DNA of 64,000 nt from Streptomyces sp. NBC_01241 (GTDB taxonomy: Bacteria; Actinomycetota; Actinomycetes; Streptomycetales; Streptomycetaceae), in the NCBI RefSeq assembly GCF_041435435.1, contig NZ_CP108494.1, forward strand, positions 1,832,501 through 1,896,500, given 5' to 3'. A program made the position numbers and the translations under genes. The number at the start of each line of letters is the position of its first letter. The stretch's first letter is position 1. The notes beneath the pieces were generated by a model. It worked only from the letters and a program-made list of their open reading frames with translations, had not been told where the DNA came from and searched no databases. Shown here one piece after another: positions 48,275 through 56,388 of this stretch.

Positions 48275-49030
48275 ATGGATCTTGGACTGAAGGACCGCGT
48301 GTACATCGTCACCGGAGCGACCCGGGGGCTGGGCAACGCCACGGCCCGGGCGCTGGCCGAGGACGGGGCGCGGGTGATCATCACCGGGCGGGACGAGAAG
48401 CGCGTCGAGGCGGCCGCCGCCGAACTGGGGCCGGACGCCGTCGGCCTCGCCGCCGACAATGCCGACCCCGCCGCCGCTCAGCGTCTGGTCGACAGCGCGC
48501 ACGAGCGGTTCGGGCGGCTCGACGGCATTCTCATCAGCGTCGGCGGGCCGGCGCCCGGCTTCCTCGCCGACAACACCGACGAGCAGTGGCAGTCGGCCTT
48601 CGATTCGGTGTTCCTGGGTGCGGTACGTCTCGCCAGGGCTGCGGCGGCCACACTCGGCGAGGGCGGGGTCATCGGTTTCGTGCTCTCCGGCTCCGTGTAC
48701 GAGCCGATCGCCGGGCTGACGATCTCCAACGGGCTGCGCCCGGGTCTGGCCGGCTTCGCCAAGTCCCTGGCCGACGAGCTCGGTCCCCGCGGGATCCGGG
48801 TGGTGGGCGTGCTGCCCGGCCGGATCGACACGGACCGGGTGCGGGAGCTGGATACGCTCTCGGGCGACGCGGAAGCCTCCCGCACGGCCAATGCGGCACG
48901 TGTTCCACTGCGGCGGTACGGCACACCGGAGGAGTTCGGCCGGACCGCCGCGTTCCTGCTCTCGCCCGCGGCGTCGTATCTGACGGGCGTCATGCTGCCG
49001 ATCGACGGCGGCTACCGGCACGGTTTTTGA
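48275..49030 (+). CDS. Short-chain dehydrogenase/reductase-like protein with altered active site
   Basis: A 251-residue Rossmann-fold SDR. TGATRGLG near the N-terminus binds the cofactor, VGG replaces the usual NAG, and Ser is present in VLSGSVYEP, but the YxxxK catalytic motif is replaced: at the expected place is ISNGLRPGLAGFAKSLA (Ser/Asn and Arg). The C-terminal PIDGGYRHGF is normal. It starts 5 bp after the GH15 gene and is probably cotranscribed. Either a divergent subfamily using other residues or a non-redox binding protein. Confidence 0.88.
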   Translation: MDLGLKDRVYIVTGATRGLGNATARALAEDGARVIITGRDEKRVEAAAAELGPDAVGLAADNADPAAAQRLVDSAHERFGRLDGILISVGGPAPGFLADNTDEQWQSAFDSVFLGAVRLARAAAATLGEGGVIGFVLSGSVYEPIAGLTISNGLRPGLAGFAKSLADELGPRGIRVVGVLPGRIDTDRVRELDTLSGDAEASRTANAARVPLRRYGTPEEFGRTAAFLLSPAASYLTGVMLPIDGGYRHGF

Positions 49031-49189
49031 ACCCGCGCGTTCCCGCACCGGACCGGCCTTCGAAGCGGTGCCTTCTCGAACCGGACCGATTTCCGGGCCG
49101 GCGCCTTCCTGGACCGGACCGTTCCGCAGGAGCGGCCCGGCTTCGTTGCGTACCGTCGGGCGGTCCGTTCGAGTCCGTCCGGCGATACG

Positions 49190-49777
49190 TCAACTCACGC
49201 GTTCCGCACGGTGCTTGACCGCCCGCAGTCGCACCTCGGCCGGCAGCTCGGCCAGCCCCGCCGAATCCCGCGCATGCGCCAGCGCCTCGTCGGTGAGGCG
49301 GCCGAGCGCCTCGTCCGGCGCGGCGTGCGGCTCCATCAGCAGGCGGATCCTGGCATGTGGCGAGCTGCGCCGGCCGGTCAGCGTGACCTGGGCGCGGGCC
49401 ACCCCGTCCAGGGTCCCCGCCTCCTGGGCGAGCACCCCTTCCAGGGCCCGGCCCCGCAGCAACGCGCCCTCGCCGTCGCCGCTGTCCACCAGCACCTCGG
49501 CGAGGCGGGCCCGGCGCAGTTGGGCCAGCAGCCACCACAGGGCGAGGACGACCACGACGGCAAGGACCGCGATCACCGTCGGCCACCACCAGCCCTCGCC
49601 GCGCCAGCGGTCCCGGTCGGCCTGGCTGAGGAGCACATCGCCCTTGTCGTACCAGGGCCACCAGGACGGTACGGAGAGGCTGAGTCCCGCGGCGAGCACC
49701 GCGCCGCCGACGCAGATCAGCACCAGCCCGGCCAGGCCGAGCAGCACCCGGTTGACGGTCCTGAGCAACCGACTCAC
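49190..49777 (-). CDS. AmaP-like Asp23 membrane-anchor protein
   Basis: A 195-residue protein with two membrane helices (about residues 10-32 and 62-85) and a C-terminal Asp23-like/alkaline-shock domain containing AQVTLTGRRSSPHARIRLLMEP. In Staphylococcus AmaP anchors Asp23 to the membrane. GTG 49777 overlaps the stop of the upstream DUF6286-type gene (GTGA). It is the last gene of a five-gene overlapping operon. Confidence 0.8.
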   Translation of the reverse strand: MSRLLRTVNRVLLGLAGLVLICVGGAVLAAGLSLSVPSWWPWYDKGDVLLSQADRDRWRGEGWWWPTVIAVLAVVVVLALWWLLAQLRRARLAEVLVDSGDGEGALLRGRALEGVLAQEAGTLDGVARAQVTLTGRRSSPHARIRLLMEPHAAPDEALGRLTDEALAHARDSAGLAELPAEVRLRAVKHRAERVS

Positions 49778-50460
49778 CCCTTCTTCGCCGGACGGCGGAC
49801 CTGTACGGACAGGCTGGGCGGCCTGGCCAGCCCCAGTTCCCTGATGGCGGTGGCGAGCACGGTGTCCAGATCGGCCCGTACGTCGTCGAGTTCGCGGAAG
49901 TGCGACACCGCGCGCACCCCGGCCCTGCTCCGGCCCATGCGGACCCGTACCGACTGCACGCCGGACACCTCGCCGGCCCGGTCGCGCAGGACCAGCGCTG
50001 CCGCTGTGCGGTCGAGTCCGGCGCGTATGCCGGGACGGTCACGGCGCATCGGCAGCAGGTCGCGGAGTCCGGGGGTGACGGCGAGCACGAGCAGCCACAG
50101 GCCGATCACCAGGGCGGCCATCGCGCCGGTCAGCACCCAGACGTTGTCCAGCGGCCGCTCGGCGAGTTCACCGGCCAGCACGCGGCGCCACCGCATCGCC
50201 GGCCGGCCGGCCCGTACCGCCGCCACGTCGTAGAGGAGGAGGCCGGCGCCGCCGAGGGTCACCAGCGCGAGGACCGCCGCGGGGATGCGGCGCGGGGACC
50301 AGAATCGGCCCGCCCTGTCGCCGCCCCCCTGCTGTGCGGGCACCGGGTCGTACGCGGCGGACGAGGCGGACTGGTCGAGTTCGAGCAGGTCCCCCTTTTC
50401 GACGGGCCGGGCGGCGGGCAGCCGCTGTTCACGGTGTTCCGGGTCGTGGGGCTCGGTCAT
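49774..50460 (-). CDS. DUF6286-type membrane protein
   Basis: A 228-residue protein: acidic N-terminal cytosolic part, two membrane helices (about residues 60-80 and 105-130), and a C-terminal soluble domain beginning GIRAGLDRTAAALVLRDRAGEVSG that looks like a diverged Asp23-type domain. It overlaps both neighbours by 4 nt (ATGA upstream, GTGA downstream) inside the Asp23 operon. I recall DUF6286 as the name for this Streptomyces family; this is from memory. Confidence 0.72.
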   Translation of the reverse strand: MTEPHDPEHREQRLPAARPVEKGDLLELDQSASSAAYDPVPAQQGGGDRAGRFWSPRRIPAAVLALVTLGGAGLLLYDVAAVRAGRPAMRWRRVLAGELAERPLDNVWVLTGAMAALVIGLWLLVLAVTPGLRDLLPMRRDRPGIRAGLDRTAAALVLRDRAGEVSGVQSVRVRMGRSRAGVRAVSHFRELDDVRADLDTVLATAIRELGLARPPSLSVQVRRPAKKG

Positions 50461-50819
50461 CGGATCCTCCCCTGTGCCGCGATGCCCGCTCCCGTCGGGT
50501 GCAGGCGCTCGACCTGTACGGCAACCTCGGGCACTTCCATGCCCGCCAACGCCCTTACCCGTTCGGCGACACGCCGACGCACCCCGCCGCACTGGCGGCC
50601 GATGTCGGTGGGGTATCCGAGCTCCAGGCTCACCCGTACCCGGGCGGTGCCACGTTGCACGGTGACCGTGGCGCGCGGCGAGGCGCCTTGCTCCGGCAGC
50701 TCGTCGATCGCCTCCTTCGCCGCCTGTGCGGCGATCTTCGCGATCACCCGGTCGGCGATCCGGGTCTCCCCGCGCCCACCGGCGGCGATCGGGCCGCCCG
50801 CCCCCGACAACGCCGTCAC
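50457..50819 (-). CDS. Asp23/Gls24-family envelope stress response protein (short)
   Basis: A 120-residue Asp23 domain: GETRIADRVIAKIAAQAAKEAID then ATVTVQRGTARVRVSLELGYPTDI and VRALAGMEVPEVAVQVERLHP. The domain coats the inner membrane face in Gram-positive bacteria. GTG 50819 overlaps the stop of the small membrane protein gene (GTGA), and its stop overlaps the next ATG (ATGA). Confidence 0.86.
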   Translation of the reverse strand: MTALSGAGGPIAAGGRGETRIADRVIAKIAAQAAKEAIDELPEQGASPRATVTVQRGTARVRVSLELGYPTDIGRQCGGVRRRVAERVRALAGMEVPEVAVQVERLHPTGAGIAAQGRIR

Positions 50820-51007
50820 CGCCGTCGGTCGCCGCGCTCGCGACCCCGGAAGAAGTCGCCGGGTTCCAGGTCACCTTCCAGGAACCGGCCGACGACGAAA
50901 CCGACCGCCCCCAACGCGGCCACCAGGAGAAAGGCGCCGAATCCTCCGAAGTACCCGGCGAATCCGAGCGCCATGCCGGCCACCATGCCGACCACCGCCA
51001 TGTTCAT
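50816..51007 (-). CDS. Small membrane protein of the Asp23 operon (DUF2273-like)
   Basis: A 63-residue protein with two closely spaced hydrophobic helices (MNMAVVGMVAGMALGFAGYF, then GAFLLVAALGAVGFVVGRFL) and a charged tail ending RGRERGDRRR. The glycine-rich helices and position resemble DUF2273 proteins in other Asp23 operons. It lies 48 bp after the first asp23 gene and overlaps the second. Confidence 0.8.
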   Translation of the reverse strand: MNMAVVGMVAGMALGFAGYFGGFGAFLLVAALGAVGFVVGRFLEGDLEPGDFFRGRERGDRRR

Positions 51008-51055
51008 CGTGCGCTCCTCAACTGACTCGGTTCCGAGGCATGCAGGTTCGGAGGC

Positions 51056-51529
51056 CTAGTGAAGACGTGGTTCGGACTGGTCCTCGTCGTCGGGCTCGTC
51101 GGGCAGCTTCACATCACTCACCGCGATATTGACCTCGACGACTTCCAGGCCGGTCATCCGCTCGACCGCCGCGATCACGTTCTCCCGTACGTCACGGGCG
51201 ACATCGATGATCGACACGCCGTAGTCGACGACGATCTCCAGGTCGAGTGCGGTCTGTGACTCGCCGACCTCCGCCTTCACCCCGCGGGTGACGGACTTGC
51301 CACCGCCGGGGACCCGGTCGCGCACCGCCCCGAACGTGCGCGAGAAGCCGCTGCCCATCGCATGGACACCGACCACGTCGCGGGTCGCCATTCCCGCGAT
51401 CTTCTCGACCACGCCGTCGGCGATGGTCGTGCGGCCGCGGGTGGCGGGGTCTCCCCCACCGCGCTTGATGAGCGGGGTCGCTTCCTTGTCGGGGCTCTCG
51501 GGCCGGTTCCGCTGCGGAGTCTCCGTCAT
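51056..51529 (-). CDS. Asp23/Gls24-family envelope stress response protein
   Basis: A 157-residue protein: disordered N-terminus (about 35 residues) then the Asp23 domain TTIADGVVEKIAGMATRDVVGVHAM, VTRGVKAEVGESQTALDLEIVVDYG and MTGLEVVEVNIAVSDVKLP. It is the first gene of the operon. ATG 51529 follows GGGAAG; a GTG six bases upstream is also in frame. Divergent from the 233-residue gene at 51621. Confidence 0.9.
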   Translation of the reverse strand: MTETPQRNRPESPDKEATPLIKRGGGDPATRGRTTIADGVVEKIAGMATRDVVGVHAMGSGFSRTFGAVRDRVPGGGKSVTRGVKAEVGESQTALDLEIVVDYGVSIIDVARDVRENVIAAVERMTGLEVVEVNIAVSDVKLPDEPDDEDQSEPRLH

Positions 51530-51620
51530 CGCCACTCTTCCCTTCGGACACGTTGGACCTCCTTGCCCACACTAAGTGCGCTTGCCCCGTCTCGCGCCGT
51601 GGATGCGGCAGGCTGGGGAC

Positions 51621-52322
51621 ATGACGACGGCTGACGGTCCGCGCGGGACCGACGGATGGACAGCGGCGGTACGGCAACGGCTCGGCCTCGGCCGGCTGCT
51701 TCCGCTGGGCGGTCCGGCGGACGGGGCCTGGATCTCGGAGCGGGCCGCGGTCGCGGTGCTGCGCGGCGCGGTGAGCGGGCCGGGACCGGGGCCGGTGCTC
51801 GGGAAGCTCAGGATCTCGGTGGCGGATCCGGACGGGGCCCCGGCTGCGGAGGTGGAGCCACCGCCGAGCGCCCTGCCGCCGGGGCCGTTGCGGATGGAGG
51901 CGACCATGTCGGCGATGTCCGGTCTGCCGCTGCCCGCCGCTGCCGCGCAACTGCGCTCGGCGCTGCTGGCGGCGGCCGCGCAGCGGCTGGGCCTGGTGGT
52001 CGCCGAGGTGGATCTCCGGGTGACGGAACTGCTGGACACGTCACCCGTACCGCCGACCCCCGAACCGGCCGAGGTGCGCGGGGCGAGGCCGGAGGGGGCG
52101 GTGGGGGTCGCTGCCGCGGGTGTTCCGGGTGTGGTGGCGCTGACTCGGGTGCTGGGCAACGCGGTGCACACGGGTCCGGGCCGGGTACGGGTCGAGCTGG
52201 CGACGGAATCGGGGCACCGGGCGCTCGACGTGGCCCGCGCGGTGCGGGGCGCGGTGGCGGCCGCGGTGGAGGGGCATCCCTCGGTCACGGTGCTGGTCAC
52301 GGCGGTGGCGGAGCGGGACTGA
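51621..52322 (+). CDS. Asp23-locus-associated protein of unknown function
   Basis: A 233-residue Ala/Pro/Gly-rich soluble protein. The two halves each carry a weak Asp23-like strand pattern (VLGKLRISVADPDG, VALTRVLGNAVHTGPGRVRVELATESG and AVAAAVEGHPSVTVLVTAVAERD). It is divergent from the Asp23 operon across 91 bp, suggesting shared control. I recall homologues labelled nucleopolyhedrovirus P10 family in Streptomyces, a label without functional meaning. CAGGCT 6 nt before the ATG may be a leaderless -10. Confidence 0.7.
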   Translation: MTTADGPRGTDGWTAAVRQRLGLGRLLPLGGPADGAWISERAAVAVLRGAVSGPGPGPVLGKLRISVADPDGAPAAEVEPPPSALPPGPLRMEATMSAMSGLPLPAAAAQLRSALLAAAAQRLGLVVAEVDLRVTELLDTSPVPPTPEPAEVRGARPEGAVGVAAAGVPGVVALTRVLGNAVHTGPGRVRVELATESGHRALDVARAVRGAVAAAVEGHPSVTVLVTAVAERD

Positions 52323-52440
52323 TCACCGGACCCAGGACCGACCCACCGGGTCCGGGACCGATCACCGGGCCCAGGGCGCTGACCCAGCGGGTCCGGGGCT
52401 GATCACCGGGCCCAGGGCGCTGACCCACCGGGTCCGGACT
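52320..52440. repeat. 39-41-bp tandem repeat, three copies
   Basis: Units start at 52321, 52360 and 52401 with GATCACCGGGCCCAGGGCGC-like sequence and end in CCACCGGGTCCGG. The first copy begins inside the TGA stop codon of the preceding gene. It lies between two convergent genes. Confidence 0.9.
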
Positions 52441-52461
52441 GCCTTGCCGGGGCTGTCGCAT

Positions 52462-52490
52462 GGGGCCCGGGAGGGTCCTGCTCGGGCCCC
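52462..52490 (-). terminator. Terminator after the enoyl-CoA hydratase gene
   Basis: GGGGCCCG (52462-52469) pairs with CGGGCCCC (52483-52490), just beyond the stop at 52494. Confidence 0.6.
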
Positions 52491-52493
52491 GGA

Positions 52494-53285
52494 TCAGTCG
52501 GTGATGCCCGCCAGGTCGCGCAGCCGGCGGCCCTGCGCGGCGCGTTCGGCGATGCGCTGCTCCTCGTAACCACGGGAGACGGCACCGCTCAGCAGCGCCT
52601 TGGTCTCCACGACCGCGTCGCGCGGGGCGGCTAGCAGTGCGGCGGCCAGGTCCCGGGCCGCCGCGTCCAGTTCACCGGCGGGGACCAAGAGGTTGGCCAG
52701 GCCGGTGCGCTCCGCCTCCTCGGCGTGCACGAAGCGGCCGGTGGCGCAGATTTCGAGCGCGCGGGCGTACCCCACCAGGCTCACCAAGGGGTGGGTGCCG
52801 GTGAGGTCGGGGACCAGGCCGAGGCTGGTCTCACGCATGGCGAACTGCACGTCCTCGGCCACGATCCGCAGATCGCAGGCGAGGGCGAGCTGGAAGCCGG
52901 CCCCGATCGCATGCCCCTGGACGGCCGCGACCGACACGATGTCGTTGCGGCGCCACCAGGTGAACGCCTCCTGGTACTCGGCGATGGTCGCGTCGAGCTC
53001 GGACTCCGGGCCGCGCGCCATGTCGAGGAAGGACGGCTCACCGTCGAACCCCTCGGGGGTGAACGCCTGCCGGTCGAGGCCCGCGGAGAAGGACTTGCCC
53101 TCGCCACGGAGCACGACGACCCGCACGCTGCCGGGCAGCGCCCGTCCGGCCTCGGTCAACGCCCGCCACAGAGCGGGAGACTGAGCGTTGCGCTTGGCCG
53201 GATTGGTGAGGGTCACCGTGGCAACCGCGTCGTCGACGGTGAGTCGTACGCCGTCCTTGTCGAGCACAGAGTCGAGCGAAGTCAC
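52494..53285 (-). CDS. Enoyl-CoA hydratase/isomerase family protein
   Basis: A 263-residue crotonase-fold protein. The CoA/oxyanion-hole motifs are present: KSFSAGLD and QGHAIGAGFQLALACDLRI; the second region is ETSLGLVPDLTGTHPL, where the second catalytic Glu position reads Asp/Thr, so the exact reaction (hydration, isomerisation or other) is open. GTG 53285 follows GGAGG. Monocistronic between two hairpins. Confidence 0.9.
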   Translation of the reverse strand: MTSLDSVLDKDGVRLTVDDAVATVTLTNPAKRNAQSPALWRALTEAGRALPGSVRVVVLRGEGKSFSAGLDRQAFTPEGFDGEPSFLDMARGPESELDATIAEYQEAFTWWRRNDIVSVAAVQGHAIGAGFQLALACDLRIVAEDVQFAMRETSLGLVPDLTGTHPLVSLVGYARALEICATGRFVHAEEAERTGLANLLVPAGELDAAARDLAAALLAAPRDAVVETKALLSGAVSRGYEEQRIAERAAQGRRLRDLAGITD

Positions 53286-53340
53286 GGGGCGCCTCCGGAT
53301 CGGTTCAGTCAGCCGGTCGAACTAAGTGACTGAACAGTAA

Positions 53341-53372
53341 CCACCCGGCCGACAGTCTGGTCGACCGGGTGG
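53341..53372 (-). terminator. Terminator after gbn
   Basis: CCACCCGG (53341-53348) pairs with CCGGGTGG (53365-53372), with an inner CGAC/GTCG pair and one mismatch. It lies 65 bp beyond the gbn stop, between gbn and the hydratase start. Confidence 0.6.
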
Positions 53373-53437
53373 CCACCACCGAAACCGGTGAGCCCCGGGA
53401 CGGGTCCGGAGGACCTGTCCCGATCCGCCGAAGGCCG

Positions 53438-53659
53438 TCAGGCCGTGGCGGCCTTCTTGCCCCGCGTCGCTCCGCCGCGTCCACGCAGCGTGACTCCGGA
53501 CTCACTGAGCATCCGGTGGACGAATCCGTAGGAGCGGCCGGTCTCTTCGGCCAACGCCCGGATGCTCGCACCGGAGTCGTACTTCTTCTTCAGGTCTGCC
53601 GCGAGCTTGTCGCGCGCGGCGCCGGTAACCCGGCTGCCCTTCTTCAGAGTCTCGGCCAC
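53438..53659 (-). CDS. gbn: GATC-binding nucleoid-associated protein Gbn
   Basis: A 73-residue basic protein: AETLKKGSRVTGAARDKLAADLKKKYDSG as two short helices, then a helix-turn-helix SIRALAEETGRSYGFVHRMLSESG and a Gly/Arg/Lys tail. It matches, in length and sequence as I remember it, S. coelicolor SCO1839, described as Gbn, a nucleoid-associated protein that binds and bends DNA at GATC and affects sporulation. GTG 53659 gives the 73-residue form. Several GATC sites lie upstream. Confidence 0.93.
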   Translation of the reverse strand: MAETLKKGSRVTGAARDKLAADLKKKYDSGASIRALAEETGRSYGFVHRMLSESGVTLRGRGGATRGKKAATA

Positions 53660-53999
53660 CCGTGCCTCCTCATGGGAAGTGCGCTCTGGACTCTCATGAT
53701 CACCCCTCGGGGGCGTCCTGGCCACCCATTCGGCAAGGTCCGTGCAACCGGATTCCGGCCCGGGGAGCGGACCGACACAACCGGAATCCCCCATTCCGCG
53801 GGGCTTCAGGGGCGGGTGACGACAACCTCGGGACGAACCGCCAGGTCAGGGCCACACGGGGAATGCGGCCCCGCATGGGTGCGCCCGGCAGGTATCTGCC
53901 GGGCGCCGCGCCGAGGTACGAGACGTACTCACGCAGATGATGGATCACGCATGGGCCGAATGATCCATACGGAGTGGATCAGAGGTGACCGGTCCGGGA
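53660..53999. other. 340-bp region between gbn and the ABC-F gene
   Basis: No gene seen. It holds the ABC-F terminator (53881-53906), the gbn promoter region and five GATC tetranucleotides (53698, 53943, 53962, 53977, 53998). Confidence 0.6.
53881..53906 (-). terminator. Terminator after the ABC-F gene
   Basis: GCGCCCGGCAG (53881-53891), GTAT loop, CTGCCGGGCGC (53896-53906): a perfect 11-bp hairpin downstream of the ABC-F stop. Confidence 0.78.
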
Positions 54000-54001
54000 T
54001 C
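53943..54001. promoter_or_regulatory. Cluster of four GATC sites upstream of gbn
   Basis: GATC at 53943, 53962, 53977 and 53998, four in 59 bp, plus one at 53698. GATC is the core of the reported Gbn motif, so this could be an autoregulatory or DNA-bending site. The last overlaps the ABC-F stop codon. Confidence 0.4.
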
Positions 54002-55598
54002 AGGCCAGCGCGACCAGGTCCCGGTAGTCCGCGCCCCACAGGTCCTCGACACCGTCGGGCAGCAGGATGATGCGCTCCGGCTGGAGGGCCTCGACCGCTC
54101 CCTCGTCGTGCGTGACGAGGACGACGGCACCCTTGTACGTGCGCAGCGCGCCGAGGATCTCCTCGCGGCTCGCCGGGTCGAGGTTGTTCGTCGGCTCGTC
54201 CAGGAGCAGCACATTGGCGGAGGAGACCACGAGGGTCGCGAGCGCGAGACGGGTCTTCTCGCCGCCGGAGAGCACTCCGGCGGGCTTGTCGACGTCGTCG
54301 CCGGAGAAGAGGAACGAACCCAGCGTCTTGCGGACCTCGACGAGATCGAGGTCGGGCGCCGCGGAGCGCATGTTCTCCAGGACGGTGCGGTCCGGGTCGA
54401 GGGTCTCGTGCTCCTGGGCGTAGTAGCCGAGCTTGAGTCCGTGGCCCTCGATGACCTCGCCGGTGTTGGGCTTCTCGGCGCCGCCGAGGAGCCGCAGCAG
54501 GGTGGTCTTGCCCGCGCCGTTGAGGCCGAGGATGACGACCCGGGAGCCCTTGTCGATGGCGAGGTCCACATCGGTGAAGATTTCGAGGGAGCCGTACGAC
54601 TTGGACAGTCCCTCCGCCATCAGGGGAGTCTTGCCGCACGGCGCCGGCTCGGGGAAGCGGAGCTTGGCGACCTTGTCGGAGACCCGGACGGCCTCCAGAC
54701 CGGAGAGCAGCCGCTCGGCGCGCTTGGCCATGTTCTGCGCGGCGACGGTCTTGGTGGCCTTGGCGCGCATCTTGTCGGCCTGCGAGTTGAGGGCCGCGGC
54801 CTTCTTCTCGGCGTTCTGCCGCTCGCGCTTGCGGCGCTTCTCGTCGGCCTCGCGCTGCTGCTGGTAGAGCTTCCAGCCCATGTTGTAGACGTCGATCTGC
54901 GAGCGGTTGGCGTCGAGGTAGAAGACCTTGTTGACGACCGTCTCGACGAGCTCTTCATCGTGGGAGATAACGATGAAGCCGCCGCGGTAGGTCTTGAGGT
55001 AGTCGCGCAGCCAGACGATCGAGTCGGCGTCGAGGTGGTTCGTCGGCTCGTCGAGCAGCAGGATGTCGGCGTCCGAGAACAGGATGCGGGCCAGCTCGAC
55101 GCGGCGGCGCTGACCGCCGGAGAGCGTATGGAGCGGCTGTCCGAGCACCCGGTCGGGCAGGCTGAGCGCGGCGGCGATGGTGGCGGCCTCGGCCTCGGCG
55201 GCGTATCCGCCCTTGGTGAGGAACTCCGTCTCCAGGCGCTCGTACTTCTTCATCGCCTTCTCGCGGGTGGCGCCCTTGCCGTTCGCCATCCGCTCCTCGT
55301 TCTCCCGCATCTTGCGCAGGATCTCGTCGAGACCGCGGGCGGAGAGGATCCGGTCGCGGGCGAGTACGTCGAGGTCGCCGGTGCGCGGGTCCTGCGGGAG
55401 GTAGCCGACCTCGCCGGCGCGGGTGATGGTGCCGCCGACGGGGTTGCCCTCGCCGGCGAGGCACTTGGTGAGGGTGGTCTTACCCGCTCCGTTGCGGCCG
55501 ACGAGGCCGATGCGGTCGCCCTTGGCGATACGGAAGGAGGCGGACTCGATGAGGATGCGGGCGCCGGCGCGCAACTCGATGCCGGAAGCGGTGATCAC
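54000..55598 (-). CDS. ABC-F family ATPase (translation factor/antibiotic-resistance type)
   Basis: A 532-residue protein with two ABC domains and no membrane segment. Walker A motifs are GRNGAGKTT (about 35) and GLNGAGKTT (about 350), signatures LSGGQRRR and LSGGEKTR, Walker B LLLDEPTNHLD and LLLDEPTNNLD, both typical of ABC-F. The inter-domain linker (about 225-300) is a long Lys/Arg/Glu helix. ABC-F proteins bind the ribosome E site to rescue or protect translation. GTG 55598 opens the first domain directly. Closest in layout to Ettl/Uup-like housekeeping members. Confidence 0.93.
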   Translation of the reverse strand: MITASGIELRAGARILIESASFRIAKGDRIGLVGRNGAGKTTLTKCLAGEGNPVGGTITRAGEVGYLPQDPRTGDLDVLARDRILSARGLDEILRKMRENEERMANGKGATREKAMKKYERLETEFLTKGGYAAEAEAATIAAALSLPDRVLGQPLHTLSGGQRRRVELARILFSDADILLLDEPTNHLDADSIVWLRDYLKTYRGGFIVISHDEELVETVVNKVFYLDANRSQIDVYNMGWKLYQQQREADEKRRKRERQNAEKKAAALNSQADKMRAKATKTVAAQNMAKRAERLLSGLEAVRVSDKVAKLRFPEPAPCGKTPLMAEGLSKSYGSLEIFTDVDLAIDKGSRVVILGLNGAGKTTLLRLLGGAEKPNTGEVIEGHGLKLGYYAQEHETLDPDRTVLENMRSAAPDLDLVEVRKTLGSFLFSGDDVDKPAGVLSGGEKTRLALATLVVSSANVLLLDEPTNNLDPASREEILGALRTYKGAVVLVTHDEGAVEALQPERIILLPDGVEDLWGADYRDLVALA

Positions 55599-55880
55599 GG
55601 TAAAACTCCAGGGCGGGTGGGCTGCGGACGGGACGACTAAGAGTTCGACTCGACGCCGTTACTCATGCACAAGGAGAATTGCCATAGGGGTCATTCTACT
55701 GGCGGTGTGCAACTGCTTTTCCGCATGCGCCCACGGCACTCGTCCCGCCCTCGCCGGGCGCCGCCGCTCCGTGGCGGGCCGGGCCGAATCGGGCCGTTGT
55801 CGGTGGCGGGTGGAAGACTGAGACGCAGATCACAGAGATCACAGAAACGGGTCACGGGAGCACGAGAAGGGGTGAGCGTC

Positions 55881-56294
55881 ATGGCAGGCGCACCGGCCGG
55901 CGTTCCGACGATCTATCCGACGATTCTGTACGACGACGCGAAGGCCGCGATCAAGACGCTGACGGAGGGCCTCGGCTTCAAGGAGGAAGCGGTCTACGAG
56001 GGCGCGGCCGGGCAGGTTCTCCATGCGGAGCTGTCCTGCGGCAACGGCAGAGTGATGCTCGGTTCCAAGGGCCGCGAGGGTGCCTTCGCCAAGGCGATGC
56101 AGGGGGCGGGCCCCGCCGGTGTCTACGTCGTGGTGGACGAGGTCGACGCGCACCACGCACGGGCCGTGGAGCACGGGGTGGAGATCCTGATGCCGCCCAC
56201 GGACCAGGACTACGGCTCGCGCGACTTCATGGCCCGGGACGGGGAGGGCAATGTGTGGACCTTCGGGACGTACGCACCGGGGTCGGCGGGCTGA
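55881..56294 (+). CDS. VOC-superfamily (glyoxalase-like) protein
   Basis: A 137-residue single VOC module: TIYPTILYDDAKAAIKTLTEGLGFKEEA, VLHAELSCGNGRVMLG, then GVYVVVDEVDAHHARAVEHGVEI and YGSRDFMARDGEGNVWTFG. PhnB-like members of this superfamily bind metal or small ligands, and some confer resistance; the enzymatic role here is unknown. ATG 55881 follows AAGGGG. Divergent from the ABC-F gene. Confidence 0.9.
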   Translation: MAGAPAGVPTIYPTILYDDAKAAIKTLTEGLGFKEEAVYEGAAGQVLHAELSCGNGRVMLGSKGREGAFAKAMQGAGPAGVYVVVDEVDAHHARAVEHGVEILMPPTDQDYGSRDFMARDGEGNVWTFGTYAPGSAG

Positions 56295-56344
56295 CGGCCG
56301 GGCGGACCGACTGCCTGAGTGACGGGCTCAGCGGCGCACGCGCG

Positions 56345-56375
56345 GCCGGACGGGCTCGGGGCGGGCCCGTCCGGC
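56345..56375. terminator. Bidirectional hairpin between convergent genes
   Basis: GCCGGACGGGC (56345-56355) pairs perfectly with GCCCGTCCGGC (56365-56375), between the VOC gene (+) and the 461-residue gene (-). Confidence 0.72.
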
Positions 56376-56388
56376 GTGGTCGTACGGG

